Of a DNA stretch of 43,423 nucleotides, positions 28,581 to 38,002 are shown one piece after another; positions within the stretch are counted from its first letter, which is position 1, and each line of letters starts with the position of its first letter. This stretch comes from Maribacter sp. GTDB taxonomy: Bacteria > Bacteroidota > Bacteroidia > Flavobacteriales > Flavobacteriaceae. The notes under the pieces were generated by a model. It made no database searches, had not been told where the DNA came from, and saw nothing but the letters and a program-made list of their open reading frames with translations. The stretch is from NCBI GenBank assembly GCA_029287355.1, contig JARFRH010000026.1, positions 1 through 43,423 of the forward strand. Reading direction: 5' to 3'. The position numbers were made by a program, and so were the translations under genes.

Positions 28581-28949
28581 CTACTTTTCCTTGACTTCCA
28601 TAAGGCCAAAGACATTCCCCTCGGTATCTTTGCAGCCAGCGATGTATCCTATATTTGGGATGGTGGACTTGGGTTCAACGATTTCCCCTCCTAGTTCCCT
28701 CACTTTGGCAATAGCCTCGTCTATGGAATCGACTTCAATGAAGTTTGTGATTTGCTCATGGGCCTTTTCCCTTTTGGCGATTCCGCCACTAATACCTTTT
28801 TTGCCTGTCTTCGCCAAGGTTTCAATAAGGTAATATTCCGTAGGACCGGAAGGAAATTTTTCAATTTTCCATCCGAATAAATTTTCATAAAAATTCTTTG
28901 CCCTAAGTACGTCGTCCGCTGAAATATCAAAATGTATGATGGAAGCCAT
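28581..28949 (-). CDS. VOC family (glyoxalase-like) protein
   Basis: IIHFDISADDVLRAKNFYENLFGWKIEKF...GCKDTEGNVFGLME. Confidence 0.92.
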   Translation of the reverse strand: MASIIHFDISADDVLRAKNFYENLFGWKIEKFPSGPTEYYLIETLAKTGKKGISGGIAKREKAHEQITNFIEVDSIDEAIAKVRELGGEIVEPKSTIPNIGYIAGCKDTEGNVFGLMEVKEK

Positions 28950-28993
28950 TTCTTGTCTTTTTAGTATGTATTAATCCGTTTTAAATACCTGTC

Positions 28994-29497
28994 TCATTGG
29001 TTGGAACCTACAGTAACCGTAGCATTCCCATCGCCAACCATAATCATCACGGTACGTTTCCCTTTTTCGCCAGCGAGATGGCCGCCCGTACCTGCAGTGG
29101 TAGTATACTTAATTTCAAAACCTTCGTTCTCCAGTTGCTCTTTGTATTTCACCAAGGCGGTTTGGGGCACATCTTCAAAAATGACCACCCAGTTCTTGTT
29201 CCCGTCCATTTCTTGTGTAGTAACACTGATTATAGTACCGTCCTTGAATTCAGGCACATCTCTTGGAATTTCTTTAGGCCAACTATTTACTGTACCGTCT
29301 GTGGTAAAGGTTCCCTCATCGGTTTTGATGACCACTTTCTCATCATCGATAGCTACTTCCGCCTCATCACCTATAGACTTTTCTATAATCTTTTCAGTGG
29401 TCTTTTCCACAGCTCTCTTACAGGAAACGGATGTTATGCCCATGACTAGAAATAATGTCAGCGCGTATCTAAAGTTGAATTTTTTGGAATGTTTCAT
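28994..29497 (-). CDS. Hypothetical lipoprotein
   Basis: Lipobox GITSVSCK; start at MKHSKKFNF (29497) fits promoter position. Confidence 0.7.
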   Translation of the reverse strand: MKHSKKFNFRYALTLFLVMGITSVSCKRAVEKTTEKIIEKSIGDEAEVAIDDEKVVIKTDEGTFTTDGTVNSWPKEIPRDVPEFKDGTIISVTTQEMDGNKNWVVIFEDVPQTALVKYKEQLENEGFEIKYTTTAGTGGHLAGEKGKRTVMIMVGDGNATVTVGSNQ

Positions 29498-29595
29498 TAT
29501 TACTTGTTTTAGAATGATTATTATTTGCATCACCCGTTAGTACAGAATCCCAGTGCGATGGTCTTAAAATTATGACGTCAATAGGCGTTCTACAA

Positions 29596-29607
29596 TGATG
29601 TAGGTCA
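29596..29607 (-). promoter_or_regulatory. Crp/Fnr-like dyad TGACCTACATCA (minus) for lipoprotein-VOC-SYLF operon
   Basis: Centre 29601.5; -7 TAATTTTA starts at 29572 (29.5 bp). Confidence 0.7.
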
Positions 29608-30071
29608 TTTTAACCGGCTGACTATAATCATTGAATGGCACTTCGGTTTTATCAATTTCGCAGGAAACATTTCTATTCCTTCAAATAAAAATGAACACTA
29701 CCAAAAACCTGATTTTCGCCAAATGTTACAATAAAGCTTTTGGAGCAAGGGTCGCAAAAATGATAGGTTGGGTTTTTAGTGCATACGAGGAAAGAGACTT
29801 TTTAGAATAGGAACTGAAGATAAGATCTTTGTTCGGTTAAAGGAGCATGGCCATATACATTTTACAAAGTCTCTTTGGTGAATCCGCACTATGTCCAGAA
29901 GAAAGAAATGACACTTGACGATTTAAGACAAAATATTGTATTGGAAAATTACCGAAAAGAACTAAATCTTAATTAATTGGAATTGGACCTTATCCGCGAT
30001 CTGATTTTTAAGACTGAAGTGCTCCTTCCGTTGCTTCCAATGCTTCCAAAAAATAGATTAGGTTTACTTTC

Positions 30072-30341
30072 CTATACCGTTGCCGTTTTTGATGCGTCAT
30101 TTCCATTAAGCAGGGGTAGGTCGGAAACTTGAAATTTGCACGATTGAATGTGGTATCCCAATCGTGACAGTTCTTGACGCACTTTTTGAAGCGCTATCGG
30201 AACCGCATACAATAAAAGCAGTAATCCTCTATCCACATCAATATCAATAATTCGTACGTCCATGATGCGGCATAAATTTCTCAATATGATTCTTTTATCT
30301 TCGGGGCAATTCAAATTTTCTAATTGTACCAGGGCTTTCAT
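30072..30341 (-). CDS. Small HMA-like (ferredoxin-fold) protein
   Basis: 89-aa ORF: VQLENLNCPEDKRIILRNLCRIMDVRIIDIDVDRGLLLL...LSRLGYHI; preceded by a dyad at the conserved distance. Confidence 0.55.
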   Translation of the reverse strand: MKALVQLENLNCPEDKRIILRNLCRIMDVRIIDIDVDRGLLLLLYAVPIALQKVRQELSRLGYHIQSCKFQVSDLPLLNGNDASKTATV

Positions 30342-30403
30342 AGTCTACTGAATTCGTTTTTAAGTAGGTTTCTCAATATAGGCCAACTCATTATGCTTTA
30401 AAA

Positions 30404-30415
30404 TGATGTAGGTCA
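30404..30415 (-). promoter_or_regulatory. Crp/Fnr-like dyad TGACCTACATCA (minus) for 30072-30341
   Basis: Identical dyad to 29596-29607; -7-like TATATTGA starts at 30380 (29.5 bp). Confidence 0.6.
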
Positions 30416-30605
30416 TAAGCGCGTATTTTAATTTCCTATTTCGGACAATTCTCTTTTTTGGATAATTTTGGATAAGCTTTTTTCAGCTGGCTATGACATG
30501 GTCAGTCGAATTTTCCATGACCCAATGGCCTTACTTTTATCATACCAGCATGTTTTTACTAATTAGTGGGTTCAAGAAATAGGTTTATAGTTTGCTAAGG
30601 CAGTC

Positions 30606-31481
30606 CTAAAGTGCTGCCTTAAAGTAAAATAACTGGTGGTTGCCCTCCCTAAAACTCAAAAGGGGCACCTTGCCATAGGTCTCCATTTTTTTGACCAGGT
30701 CCCGATGGAACCATTTTTTGGACAAACCCTTTTTTTTGCGTTCCAACATGACTATTAAATCCGCGTTGACCTCTCCAAGATAGAGCCGTAACGATTCAAA
30801 GACATCCTCTGAAAATAATAGTTCAAAACCTATTCTTGAATAGGTTACCTTCTTTTTTAGCTGATCTTTGAACCATTCCATGTGCATCTCTCCCACATAT
30901 TCTTTTTTGGTGGAAATATGGACAACCTTTATTTCCGCATCTAACGATTCGGCCATTTCGGCCAATTTTCGGATGGCGTAGATATCCTCTTCCTCAAAAT
31001 CGGATGCATATACGATCGTCTTCGGGTGCAAATAGCCTGCATCTGTGGGTACGGCCAAAATTGGACATGGTGCTTTCTCCATAAGGTGCTTTGTAGTGCT
31101 ACCCACTAAAAGCTCCCGTACGGCACTTTCGCCCTTAACACCTACGATGATCAAATAGGCATGCCAGTCTATTGCCTTCGAAATGATACCTTGTACAACC
31201 GACTTTTCAGTGACTGGCTCAACTTGCACATTAGGCGATTTCCATTGGTTCCCCAAATGTTCCGCACAGAATTCCTCCAATTGTTCTCGGTGATGTAAAA
31301 AGGCATTTTCCTCAGAATGCGGAAAGGGTTTATTCAGGTCTTCCAGTCCCAAAATTATTGGGTATCCGAATACATGGGTAACTACCAAACGCGTACCCAT
31401 TTCTTCGGACATTTTATGGGCGTATTTCAAAGCGGCTACGGAATTGATAGAATAATCTGTGGCGTACAGTATCGTTTTCAT
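30606..31481 (-). CDS. Universal stress protein (two tandem Usp domains)
   Basis: MKTILYATDYSINSVAALKYAHKMSEE...IIVGVKGESAVRELLVGSTTKHLMEKAPCPILAVP; second domain TIVYASDFEEEDIYAIRK. Confidence 0.93.
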   Translation of the reverse strand: MKTILYATDYSINSVAALKYAHKMSEEMGTRLVVTHVFGYPIILGLEDLNKPFPHSEENAFLHHREQLEEFCAEHLGNQWKSPNVQVEPVTEKSVVQGIISKAIDWHAYLIIVGVKGESAVRELLVGSTTKHLMEKAPCPILAVPTDAGYLHPKTIVYASDFEEEDIYAIRKLAEMAESLDAEIKVVHISTKKEYVGEMHMEWFKDQLKKKVTYSRIGFELLFSEDVFESLRLYLGEVNADLIVMLERKKKGLSKKWFHRDLVKKMETYGKVPLLSFREGNHQLFYFKAAL

Positions 31482-31534
31482 GATTTAAGGATTTTTCTAG
31501 CAGTAAAATTACCATCTCTCGGTCTAAAAATTTA

Positions 31535-31546
31535 TGACTTAGGTCA
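31535..31546 (-). promoter_or_regulatory. Crp/Fnr-like dyad TGACCTAAGTCA (minus) for Usp
   Basis: Centre 31540.5; -7 TAATTTTA starts at 31511 (29.5 bp). Confidence 0.7.
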
Positions 31547-31744
31547 TTAGAGGCGGCCCCTCCTTATCAATACATCTTCTGGAAACCTATAATTATCGGG
31601 GGCCGATATAGCCAATATTTGTAACGATGCCGTTTTAATTTCTGCGCGAAAAAAAAGCCACAAATAGAACCGATAGTTTTTATGGAAACTCGGGATCGGG
31701 TCGGCCGTAGCATCTGACGTAAGAGCAAAATCGTCTCGCCCACA

Positions 31745-32160
31745 GAGAAGGAATTTGCCGTACACCACGAAATGGGGCGTGCGGTGGCAAGCTGTTATTT
31801 GGAGCATTTGGAATCCTTAGTCAGGGTCTCCATTAGCCCTAGAGGGAAATTGTTGGGTTCCGCATGGTATTTGCCCTAGGAAAGCCATAATGTGACCAAG
31901 TCACAGTTCATGGGTCAAAACTGTGCCTCCCTTGGTGGCCGTGCCGCAGAGGAAATCATTTTTGGTGAACCTTCTTAGCTCTGGACGATTTGGAAAAAGT
32001 GGCCAAGCAGGTCATGTTATGGTAGCATACTAGGTATTGGATGAGGAGGTAGGCCTTATCCGTTTTTACGATTCCTCCTGTCAAAATGAACGATTATTGG
32101 CAAAACCATATAGCGAAATAAGGCACGACTAATCGACAAAGAAGTACATGAAACCCGAAG
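31745..32160 (+). pseudogene. ftsH peptidase-domain remnant
   Basis: EKEFAVHHEMGRAVASCYLEHLESLVRVSISPRGKLLGSAWYLP*ESHNVTKSQFMGQNCASLGGRAAEEIIFGEPS*... then frameshifted continuation ending LIDKEVHE; HEMGR replaces HEAGH. Confidence 0.8.
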
Positions 32161-32247
32161 CGCTGGCCAAAGCAAATCAGGTTATGATACCTTCGATACC
32201 ACAATGGTCAAGAAACATATCGAATTCCGAAACAAAATGGAGAACTC

Positions 32248-32259
32248 TGATCTAAGTCA
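32248..32259 (+). promoter_or_regulatory. Crp/Fnr-like dyad TGATCTAAGTCA for BON protein
   Basis: Centre 32253.5; -7 TACATTTA at 32283 (29.5 bp). Confidence 0.7.
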
Positions 32260-32318
32260 TTTAGAACGGCTACCCATAGCTGTACATTTAGGGTTAAATT
32301 AATTTAAAGTAAGATATC

Positions 32319-32987
32319 ATGAAAACAGATGCACAGATCAAACAGGATGTTTTGGATGAATTAGTATTTCACCCCAACATCGACGAGACCCAAATCGGGG
32401 TCATTGTTGAGGACGGAGTGGTTACTTTAAGTGGGGTGGTAAATGAGTACTCCAAGAAAGCAGCGGCAAATAAAGTAGCGAAAAGCGTGGTCGGGGTGAA
32501 GGCGGTTGCCGAGGATATAGAAGTCAAATATGGCGACGACTTTAAGAAGACCGATAAGGAAATCGCAAAAGCGGCGGTCAATGCTTTAGAATGGAATGCC
32601 ACCGTGCCCAAGGAAAAGGTCATGGTATTTGTAGAGGATGGATATATTTATCTAACGGGTGAAGTTGCTTGGGACTACGAACGGAATGCCGCTAAAAGAA
32701 CCCTACAAAACCTATTGGGCGTTAAAGGGGTAATCAATAATATCGAGATTGCGCCGAAAGTGAAAGCTCATAATATCGAAGAGCGGATTAAAAAGGCCTT
32801 TGAGCGTTCCGCAGATTTGGAAGCCAAGGGTATAAGGGTTCAAGTCGATGGCCATACACTACAGCTCAAAGGCAGGGTACATTCAATGAGAGAGAAGGAG
32901 TTGGCAGAAAAAACGGCCTATAAAGCCCCTGGCGTTCTTAAGGTACAAAATGACCTAGTTGTTCAGTATTATCCTGAATTCGCTTAG
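32319..32987 (+). CDS. BON-domain protein (three BON repeats)
   Basis: Three repeats such as DGVVTLSGVVNEYSKKAAANKVAKSVVGVKAVAEDIEV / DGYIYLTGEVAWDYERNAAKRTLQNLLGVKGVINNIEI / DGHTLQLKGRVHSMREKELAEKTAYKAPGVLKVQNDLVV. Confidence 0.92.
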   Translation: MKTDAQIKQDVLDELVFHPNIDETQIGVIVEDGVVTLSGVVNEYSKKAAANKVAKSVVGVKAVAEDIEVKYGDDFKKTDKEIAKAAVNALEWNATVPKEKVMVFVEDGYIYLTGEVAWDYERNAAKRTLQNLLGVKGVINNIEIAPKVKAHNIEERIKKAFERSADLEAKGIRVQVDGHTLQLKGRVHSMREKELAEKTAYKAPGVLKVQNDLVVQYYPEFA

Positions 32988-33010
32988 TTGATATTGGTCC
33001 GGAATTAAAC

Positions 33011-33259
33011 ATGAAGAGCAGCATGCAAAGCATTGCGGCATCAAAAAAGAATAAATTCTTGTTACCCAAATAGGGAAATGTCAAAAGCGAACAGATTCAT
33101 TATTATGAGCACGTAGCGCATTGCATGCTACCCTATCTAAATAAGCGCCCTTTGACTATGAATCGATTTTCAAGTGACATTGCAAAGGATGGGTTCTACC
33201 AAAAGAACACACCGTACAATTTTCCCGATTGGAAAAAATATCAAGATAATAAAGAATAG
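33011..33259 (+). pseudogene. LigD-type DNA polymerase (primase) domain remnant
   Basis: In frame: ...KKNKFLLPK*GNVKSEQIHYYEHVAHCMLPYLNKRPLTMNRFSSDIAKDGFYQKNTPYNFPDWKKYQDNKE*. Confidence 0.75.
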
Positions 33260-33376
33260 TTGTTGGGTAAATCAGGTCATCTGCGATACCACGGAAATAC
33301 TTGTTCATCCGCCCAGGCCAAGGTCATCACTTCAAAGTAATACCTAAATTTAATAATAATAAATTTTCGTCAGTAA

Positions 33377-36058
33377 ATGAAGAAGCCCATTGAGAATCCT
33401 CATTCATTTGACGTGCAGGACGTTATTGTCGCCTTGTCAAGTAAGAGTGATGGCCTCGATACCGAGGATGCTAAAGAACGTTTAGAAAATTACGGTCCTA
33501 ATGCACTTCCTGAGGCACAACGAATTTCATTGCTCAAGTTGTACATAAGACAGTTTAAAAACCTAATGGTACTTATCTTGATACCCGCGGCGATTATCTC
33601 ATATGCCGTCGGACAAGTTGTAGACTGTTGGATAATTGTTTTTATAATATTTACGGATACGGTTTTTGGTTTTTTTCAGGAATATCGTGCAGAAAAAGCC
33701 ATTACATCCCTTCAAAAAATAATTGTAAAAACGGCAAAGGTATTAAGGGATGGAAAACAAAAAACCATACTTTCTTCTGAGGTGGTTCCAGGTGATGTAT
33801 TAGTCCTGGAAGAAGGCGACCGTGTTGCTGCAGACGCCAGAATCATTCAATCTAAAAATTTTAGAACCATGGAGGCCTCGCTTACCGGTGAATCACTACC
33901 CGTAAGTAAGAATATTGATTCATTAAGCGCTGATACGTTGCTTGCCGATCAAAAGAATATGGTTTGGAGTGGAACGTTTGTGGCTGGTGGGTACGCTAAA
34001 GTAATTGTTACCTCAACAGGCACTGGCACCGCTATTGGGGAGATATCCAGGGCACTCACCAAGATTGCTATTCGTAAGACGAATTTCATACAAAAGACAA
34101 ATGTTCTAGCCAAACAAATGTCCATTATTGCCATAATCAGTGCCGCCACCTTATTCCTAACAGGATATTTTATACGACACCTCGAACTAGATGAAATTCT
34201 ACTCACATCGATTGCCGCATTGGTCGCTGCCATACCAGAAAGTTTACCAGCACTCATTACGGTGGTTTTGGCTATCGGTGCTCACCGTATGTCCAAACGA
34301 AATGTAATTATTCGCGATTTTACCGCTACAGAAACACTCGGAGCAGTATCCGTAATTCTTACGGACAAGACTGGAACGCTTACGCAGAATTCGCTTACCG
34401 TGAAAAAAGTTTTTGTTTTTGGCACAGAAGAATATTCAGTTTCTGGAGAAGGTTGGTTCCCTGTAGGGAATTTCATATATGATAATGCCATAATTGAGGT
34501 AGACCGAAACAATGTCTTATCGCATCTTTTGAAGATAGCGGTCATTTCAAATAATTCGGAAATAATTCACAATAAAGAACAGAATAAACACGAGCTGATT
34601 GGAGACCCAACAGAGGGTGCCTTGTCAGTTCTGGGGAGAAAAGGGGGATTACTGCCCGAACAATTCAATCAACTTAAGTCAGATGATTTACCATTTAGTT
34701 CGATTACTAAGTTAAGAGCAACTTTAATAAAACAGGTAGGTCAATTTGAACTATGCGTGATTGGGGCGCCAGAGGAATTACTCGACCGCTCAATTAGTGT
34801 TTTAACGCCTCAGGGTGAAACAGCATTGACCGAAGCGAAAAAAAATAAAATTGAACAAAAAATAACGGAATGGTCTAATCAGGCTATGCGCGTACTCGCC
34901 CTGGCGTACAAAAAACAAGCAGCAGAATCGATAGATGAAGGTGCAATTGATGGGTTGGTGTTTGTTGGTGTCGTAGGTATGATTGACCCTCCCAGATCAG
35001 ATGCTAAAGAGTCCGTAAGAAAATGTAAAGAAGCGGGCATACGAGTAATCATGGTAACAGGAGATCACGTAAATACTGCCGCAGCAATTGCCCGGGCTAC
35101 CGGTATCATTACAGAAGATCCTAAACATGAAGTAAAGGCAATAAGCCAGCAACAACTTCTTCAATTGGACGAAGATGAATTTGATGATACCATCAAGAAT
35201 GTTTCTGTATTTGCTCGCCTCACACCCCAAATGAAACTAAGGATCGCTGGACGATTACAAAGTATGGGACATCTGATAGCGATGACCGGTGACGGTGTCA
35301 ATGACGCACCTGCGTTAAAGCAAGCCGATGTTGGTATAGCCATGGGAATTATGGGCACGGATATGGCTCGGGAAACATCTGATGTAATTTTAGCGGATGA
35401 CAATTTTGCGACGATAGTCAACGCAATTGAAGAAGGAAGGATCGTCTTCACTAATTCGCGAAATACAAGTTTCTTTCTGGTGACGACAAATATTGCAGAA
35501 AGTGTTACACTACTTGTTTCCATTATGATAGGACTTCCAATACCCTTAACGGCAACCCAACTCCTTTGGCTGAACATTGTCACCGATGGCGTTACGGATA
35601 TGGCTCTTGCTACCGAACCAGGCCATGAAGGAATAATGAAGGAGAAACCTATTGCGAAGAAGGAAAAAATAATGAATCGTAAGGTCTTGCCTCACATATT
35701 GATCAATGTTGGCGTTATGACTATACTTACAATCGGTGCTTTTTTCCATTACATTGATGAAGATTTGGAAAAAGCGCGTACGGTAGCTTTTGTTATAATG
35801 TCTTTTACGCAACTGTACAATGTATTCAACCTAAGATCCCTTAAAGGATCAGTATTCAAACTAGGTTTCTTCACAAACAAGTATATTAATTGGGGGGTTG
35901 GCCTTTCGGCGCTACTTTTGATAATTATTACACAGGTACCAATACTGTCATCACTCTTTCATTTTCAACCGCTTGACTTCGTTGAGTATATGATGTTCTT
36001 CGGAATTTCTTCGCTTGTTCTATGGATGAGTGAACTTTATAAATTAGTAAAAAAATAA
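33377..36058 (+). CDS. Cation-translocating P-type ATPase
   Basis: SLTGESLPV, ILTDKTGTLTQNSL, MTGDGVNDAPALKQADVGIAMG. Confidence 0.96.
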   Translation: MKKPIENPHSFDVQDVIVALSSKSDGLDTEDAKERLENYGPNALPEAQRISLLKLYIRQFKNLMVLILIPAAIISYAVGQVVDCWIIVFIIFTDTVFGFFQEYRAEKAITSLQKIIVKTAKVLRDGKQKTILSSEVVPGDVLVLEEGDRVAADARIIQSKNFRTMEASLTGESLPVSKNIDSLSADTLLADQKNMVWSGTFVAGGYAKVIVTSTGTGTAIGEISRALTKIAIRKTNFIQKTNVLAKQMSIIAIISAATLFLTGYFIRHLELDEILLTSIAALVAAIPESLPALITVVLAIGAHRMSKRNVIIRDFTATETLGAVSVILTDKTGTLTQNSLTVKKVFVFGTEEYSVSGEGWFPVGNFIYDNAIIEVDRNNVLSHLLKIAVISNNSEIIHNKEQNKHELIGDPTEGALSVLGRKGGLLPEQFNQLKSDDLPFSSITKLRATLIKQVGQFELCVIGAPEELLDRSISVLTPQGETALTEAKKNKIEQKITEWSNQAMRVLALAYKKQAAESIDEGAIDGLVFVGVVGMIDPPRSDAKESVRKCKEAGIRVIMVTGDHVNTAAAIARATGIITEDPKHEVKAISQQQLLQLDEDEFDDTIKNVSVFARLTPQMKLRIAGRLQSMGHLIAMTGDGVNDAPALKQADVGIAMGIMGTDMARETSDVILADDNFATIVNAIEEGRIVFTNSRNTSFFLVTTNIAESVTLLVSIMIGLPIPLTATQLLWLNIVTDGVTDMALATEPGHEGIMKEKPIAKKEKIMNRKVLPHILINVGVMTILTIGAFFHYIDEDLEKARTVAFVIMSFTQLYNVFNLRSLKGSVFKLGFFTNKYINWGVGLSALLLIIITQVPILSSLFHFQPLDFVEYMMFFGISSLVLWMSELYKLVKK

Positions 36059-36190
36059 GGTTCTTTCCCAGGTTTCCGAATCCTGCCCGGCACTGTAAGT
36101 GGCATTTTCAATTGTAGCGTCTAAAAGATGAAGCAACGCTTCAACATTTCGATAGCCCAGACGAATACCAATTGAATATTTGTGAGTCAC

Positions 36191-36202
36191 TGATCAATAT
36201 CA
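36191..36202 (+). promoter_or_regulatory. Fnr-like dyad TGATCAATATCA for acs-pdh-acp operon
   Basis: Centre 36196.5; -7-like TACATTAG at 36226 (29.5 bp). Confidence 0.6.
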
Positions 36203-36267
36203 TTATTAAAGCCATAATTGTAAACTACATTAGTTGCGCTAACAATAGATTTTAGCCACAACTATTT

Positions 36268-38001
36268 ATGAAAGATAAAGTACATACATCCCTTCAGAAA
36301 ACACCAAATATGCCTGAATACGATTCTTTTTGTAGGCAGTTTAGTTGGGAGAATGAAAAGGATAGTTTAGAAGGGCTACCTGGAGGAGGGATCAATATCG
36401 CACACGAAGCGGTCGACCGACACGTTAATAGTGGTAAAGGCAATACTATCGCTATACGATGGATTCGGAAGGACCGATCTTTTGATGATCTCACCTATGC
36501 CGATTTAAAAGTACAGACTTCACGTTTTGCTAATGTTCTGGAAAAGTTGAATGTAGCAAAAGGCGAAAGTGTATTTAGTCTTGCAGGAAGGATTCCATCG
36601 CTATATATCGCAGCATTAGGGACACTTAAAGCCGGAGCCGTATTTTGCCCGATGTTTTCAGTATTCGGTCCAGAGCCCGCATTTCAACGCTTAGGTAAGG
36701 GAAAAGCCAAAGTTCTGGTCACAACTACCGGATTGTACGAGAAAAAAATCAAACAACTGTTAGATCGGCTCCCACTTCTTCAGTACATTCTATTGACAGA
36801 TGCCAAACAAGATATTGACGATAAGGTATTGTCCCTATCCACACTTATGAAACAAGCATCGGATGATTATGTGATCAAAAACACGCAACAGGAAGATCCT
36901 GCTTTATTACATTTTACGAGCGGTACCACAGGCATGCCAAAAGGAGCTCTTCATGTTCACCAAGCGGTCCTTACCCATTATGTGACCGGGAAATATGTTC
37001 TCGATCTTCGACCTGGTGATGTATTCTGGTGTACTGCCGATCCAGGATGGGTAACAGGTACTTCCTATGGAATCATTGCTCCACTGGTAAATGGTGTCAC
37101 CAATATCGTTGATGAAGAAGAGTTCGACGCAACACGTTGGTATTCCATTCTTGAAGAACATTATGTTAATGTATGGTATACCGCACCAACGGCAATCCGA
37201 AGATTAATGCGCTTGGATTTTAAGCCGACGGACAGATATGATCTATCAAACTTACGCCTGATCCATAGTGTTGGGGAACCTTTACAAGCAGACGAAGTGA
37301 TTTGGGGTGAGAAAACCTTTGGAAGGCCTATTTGTGATAACTGGTGGCAAACCGAGACGGGTGGAATAATGATTTCCAACTACGCCACAATGGAAGTACG
37401 ACCCGGCTCTATGGGCAAGCCTTTGCCAGGGATCGAGGCCGCAATTGGAGAAGTCGAAGCGGAAGCGATACGTCTCCTGACAAAACCGGGAGAACCGGGG
37501 CATCTTTTGTTAAAAACCGGATGGCCGTCAATGTTCAGGGCATATCTTGATGAAGAGGAACGCTATAAGAAATGCTTTAAAGGGGCGTGGTATATTACCG
37601 GCGATCTGGCAAAGAAAGATGCCGATGGTTACTTCTGGTTTGTGGGTAGGGCCGATGATATAATCAAAACATCCGGTCATATGGTCGGGCCTTTCGAAGT
37701 GGAAAGCACATTAATGGAGCATCCAGCGGTCGCCGAAGCTGCCATCATAGGTAAACCAGATCCTATTATCGGAGCATTGGTCAAAGCGTTCGTCGTACTC
37801 GATTCAGGCTACGAGGCGAATGAAAAAACACGCTTGGATATCAAAGGGTTTTCACGTAAAAAATTAGGCCCAGCGGTAGCTCCGAAAGAAATAACCTTTA
37901 TCGACAGTTTACCAAAGACAAAAAGTGGTAAAATTCTGAGACGCTTGTTAAAGGCGAGAGAATTGGGATTGCCAGAGGGAGACACCTCAACATTGGAATA
38001 A
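36268..38001 (+). CDS. acsA: Acetate--CoA ligase / acetyl-CoA synthetase
   Basis: LHFTSGTTGMPKGALHVH...WWQTETGGIMISN...YITGDLAKKDADGYFWFVGRADDIIKTSGHMVGPFEVES...KTKSGKILRR. Confidence 0.95.
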   Translation: MKDKVHTSLQKTPNMPEYDSFCRQFSWENEKDSLEGLPGGGINIAHEAVDRHVNSGKGNTIAIRWIRKDRSFDDLTYADLKVQTSRFANVLEKLNVAKGESVFSLAGRIPSLYIAALGTLKAGAVFCPMFSVFGPEPAFQRLGKGKAKVLVTTTGLYEKKIKQLLDRLPLLQYILLTDAKQDIDDKVLSLSTLMKQASDDYVIKNTQQEDPALLHFTSGTTGMPKGALHVHQAVLTHYVTGKYVLDLRPGDVFWCTADPGWVTGTSYGIIAPLVNGVTNIVDEEEFDATRWYSILEEHYVNVWYTAPTAIRRLMRLDFKPTDRYDLSNLRLIHSVGEPLQADEVIWGEKTFGRPICDNWWQTETGGIMISNYATMEVRPGSMGKPLPGIEAAIGEVEAEAIRLLTKPGEPGHLLLKTGWPSMFRAYLDEEERYKKCFKGAWYITGDLAKKDADGYFWFVGRADDIIKTSGHMVGPFEVESTLMEHPAVAEAAIIGKPDPIIGALVKAFVVLDSGYEANEKTRLDIKGFSRKKLGPAVAPKEITFIDSLPKTKSGKILRRLLKARELGLPEGDTSTLE

Positions 38002-38002
38002 T

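Noticed and set aside
29690-29980. Possible degraded ORF (MNTTKNLIFAKCYNKAFGARVAKMIG... and ...NPHYVQKKEMTLDDLRQNIVLENYRKELNLN*)
   Set aside because: Looks like gene debris but no family could be assigned, so not called as a pseudogene.
33268-33326. Half-operators TAAATCAGGTCA and AGGCCAAGGTCA upstream of the P-type ATPase
   Set aside because: Left half-sites are poor and no TAnnTTT element lies at the 29.5-bp spacing.
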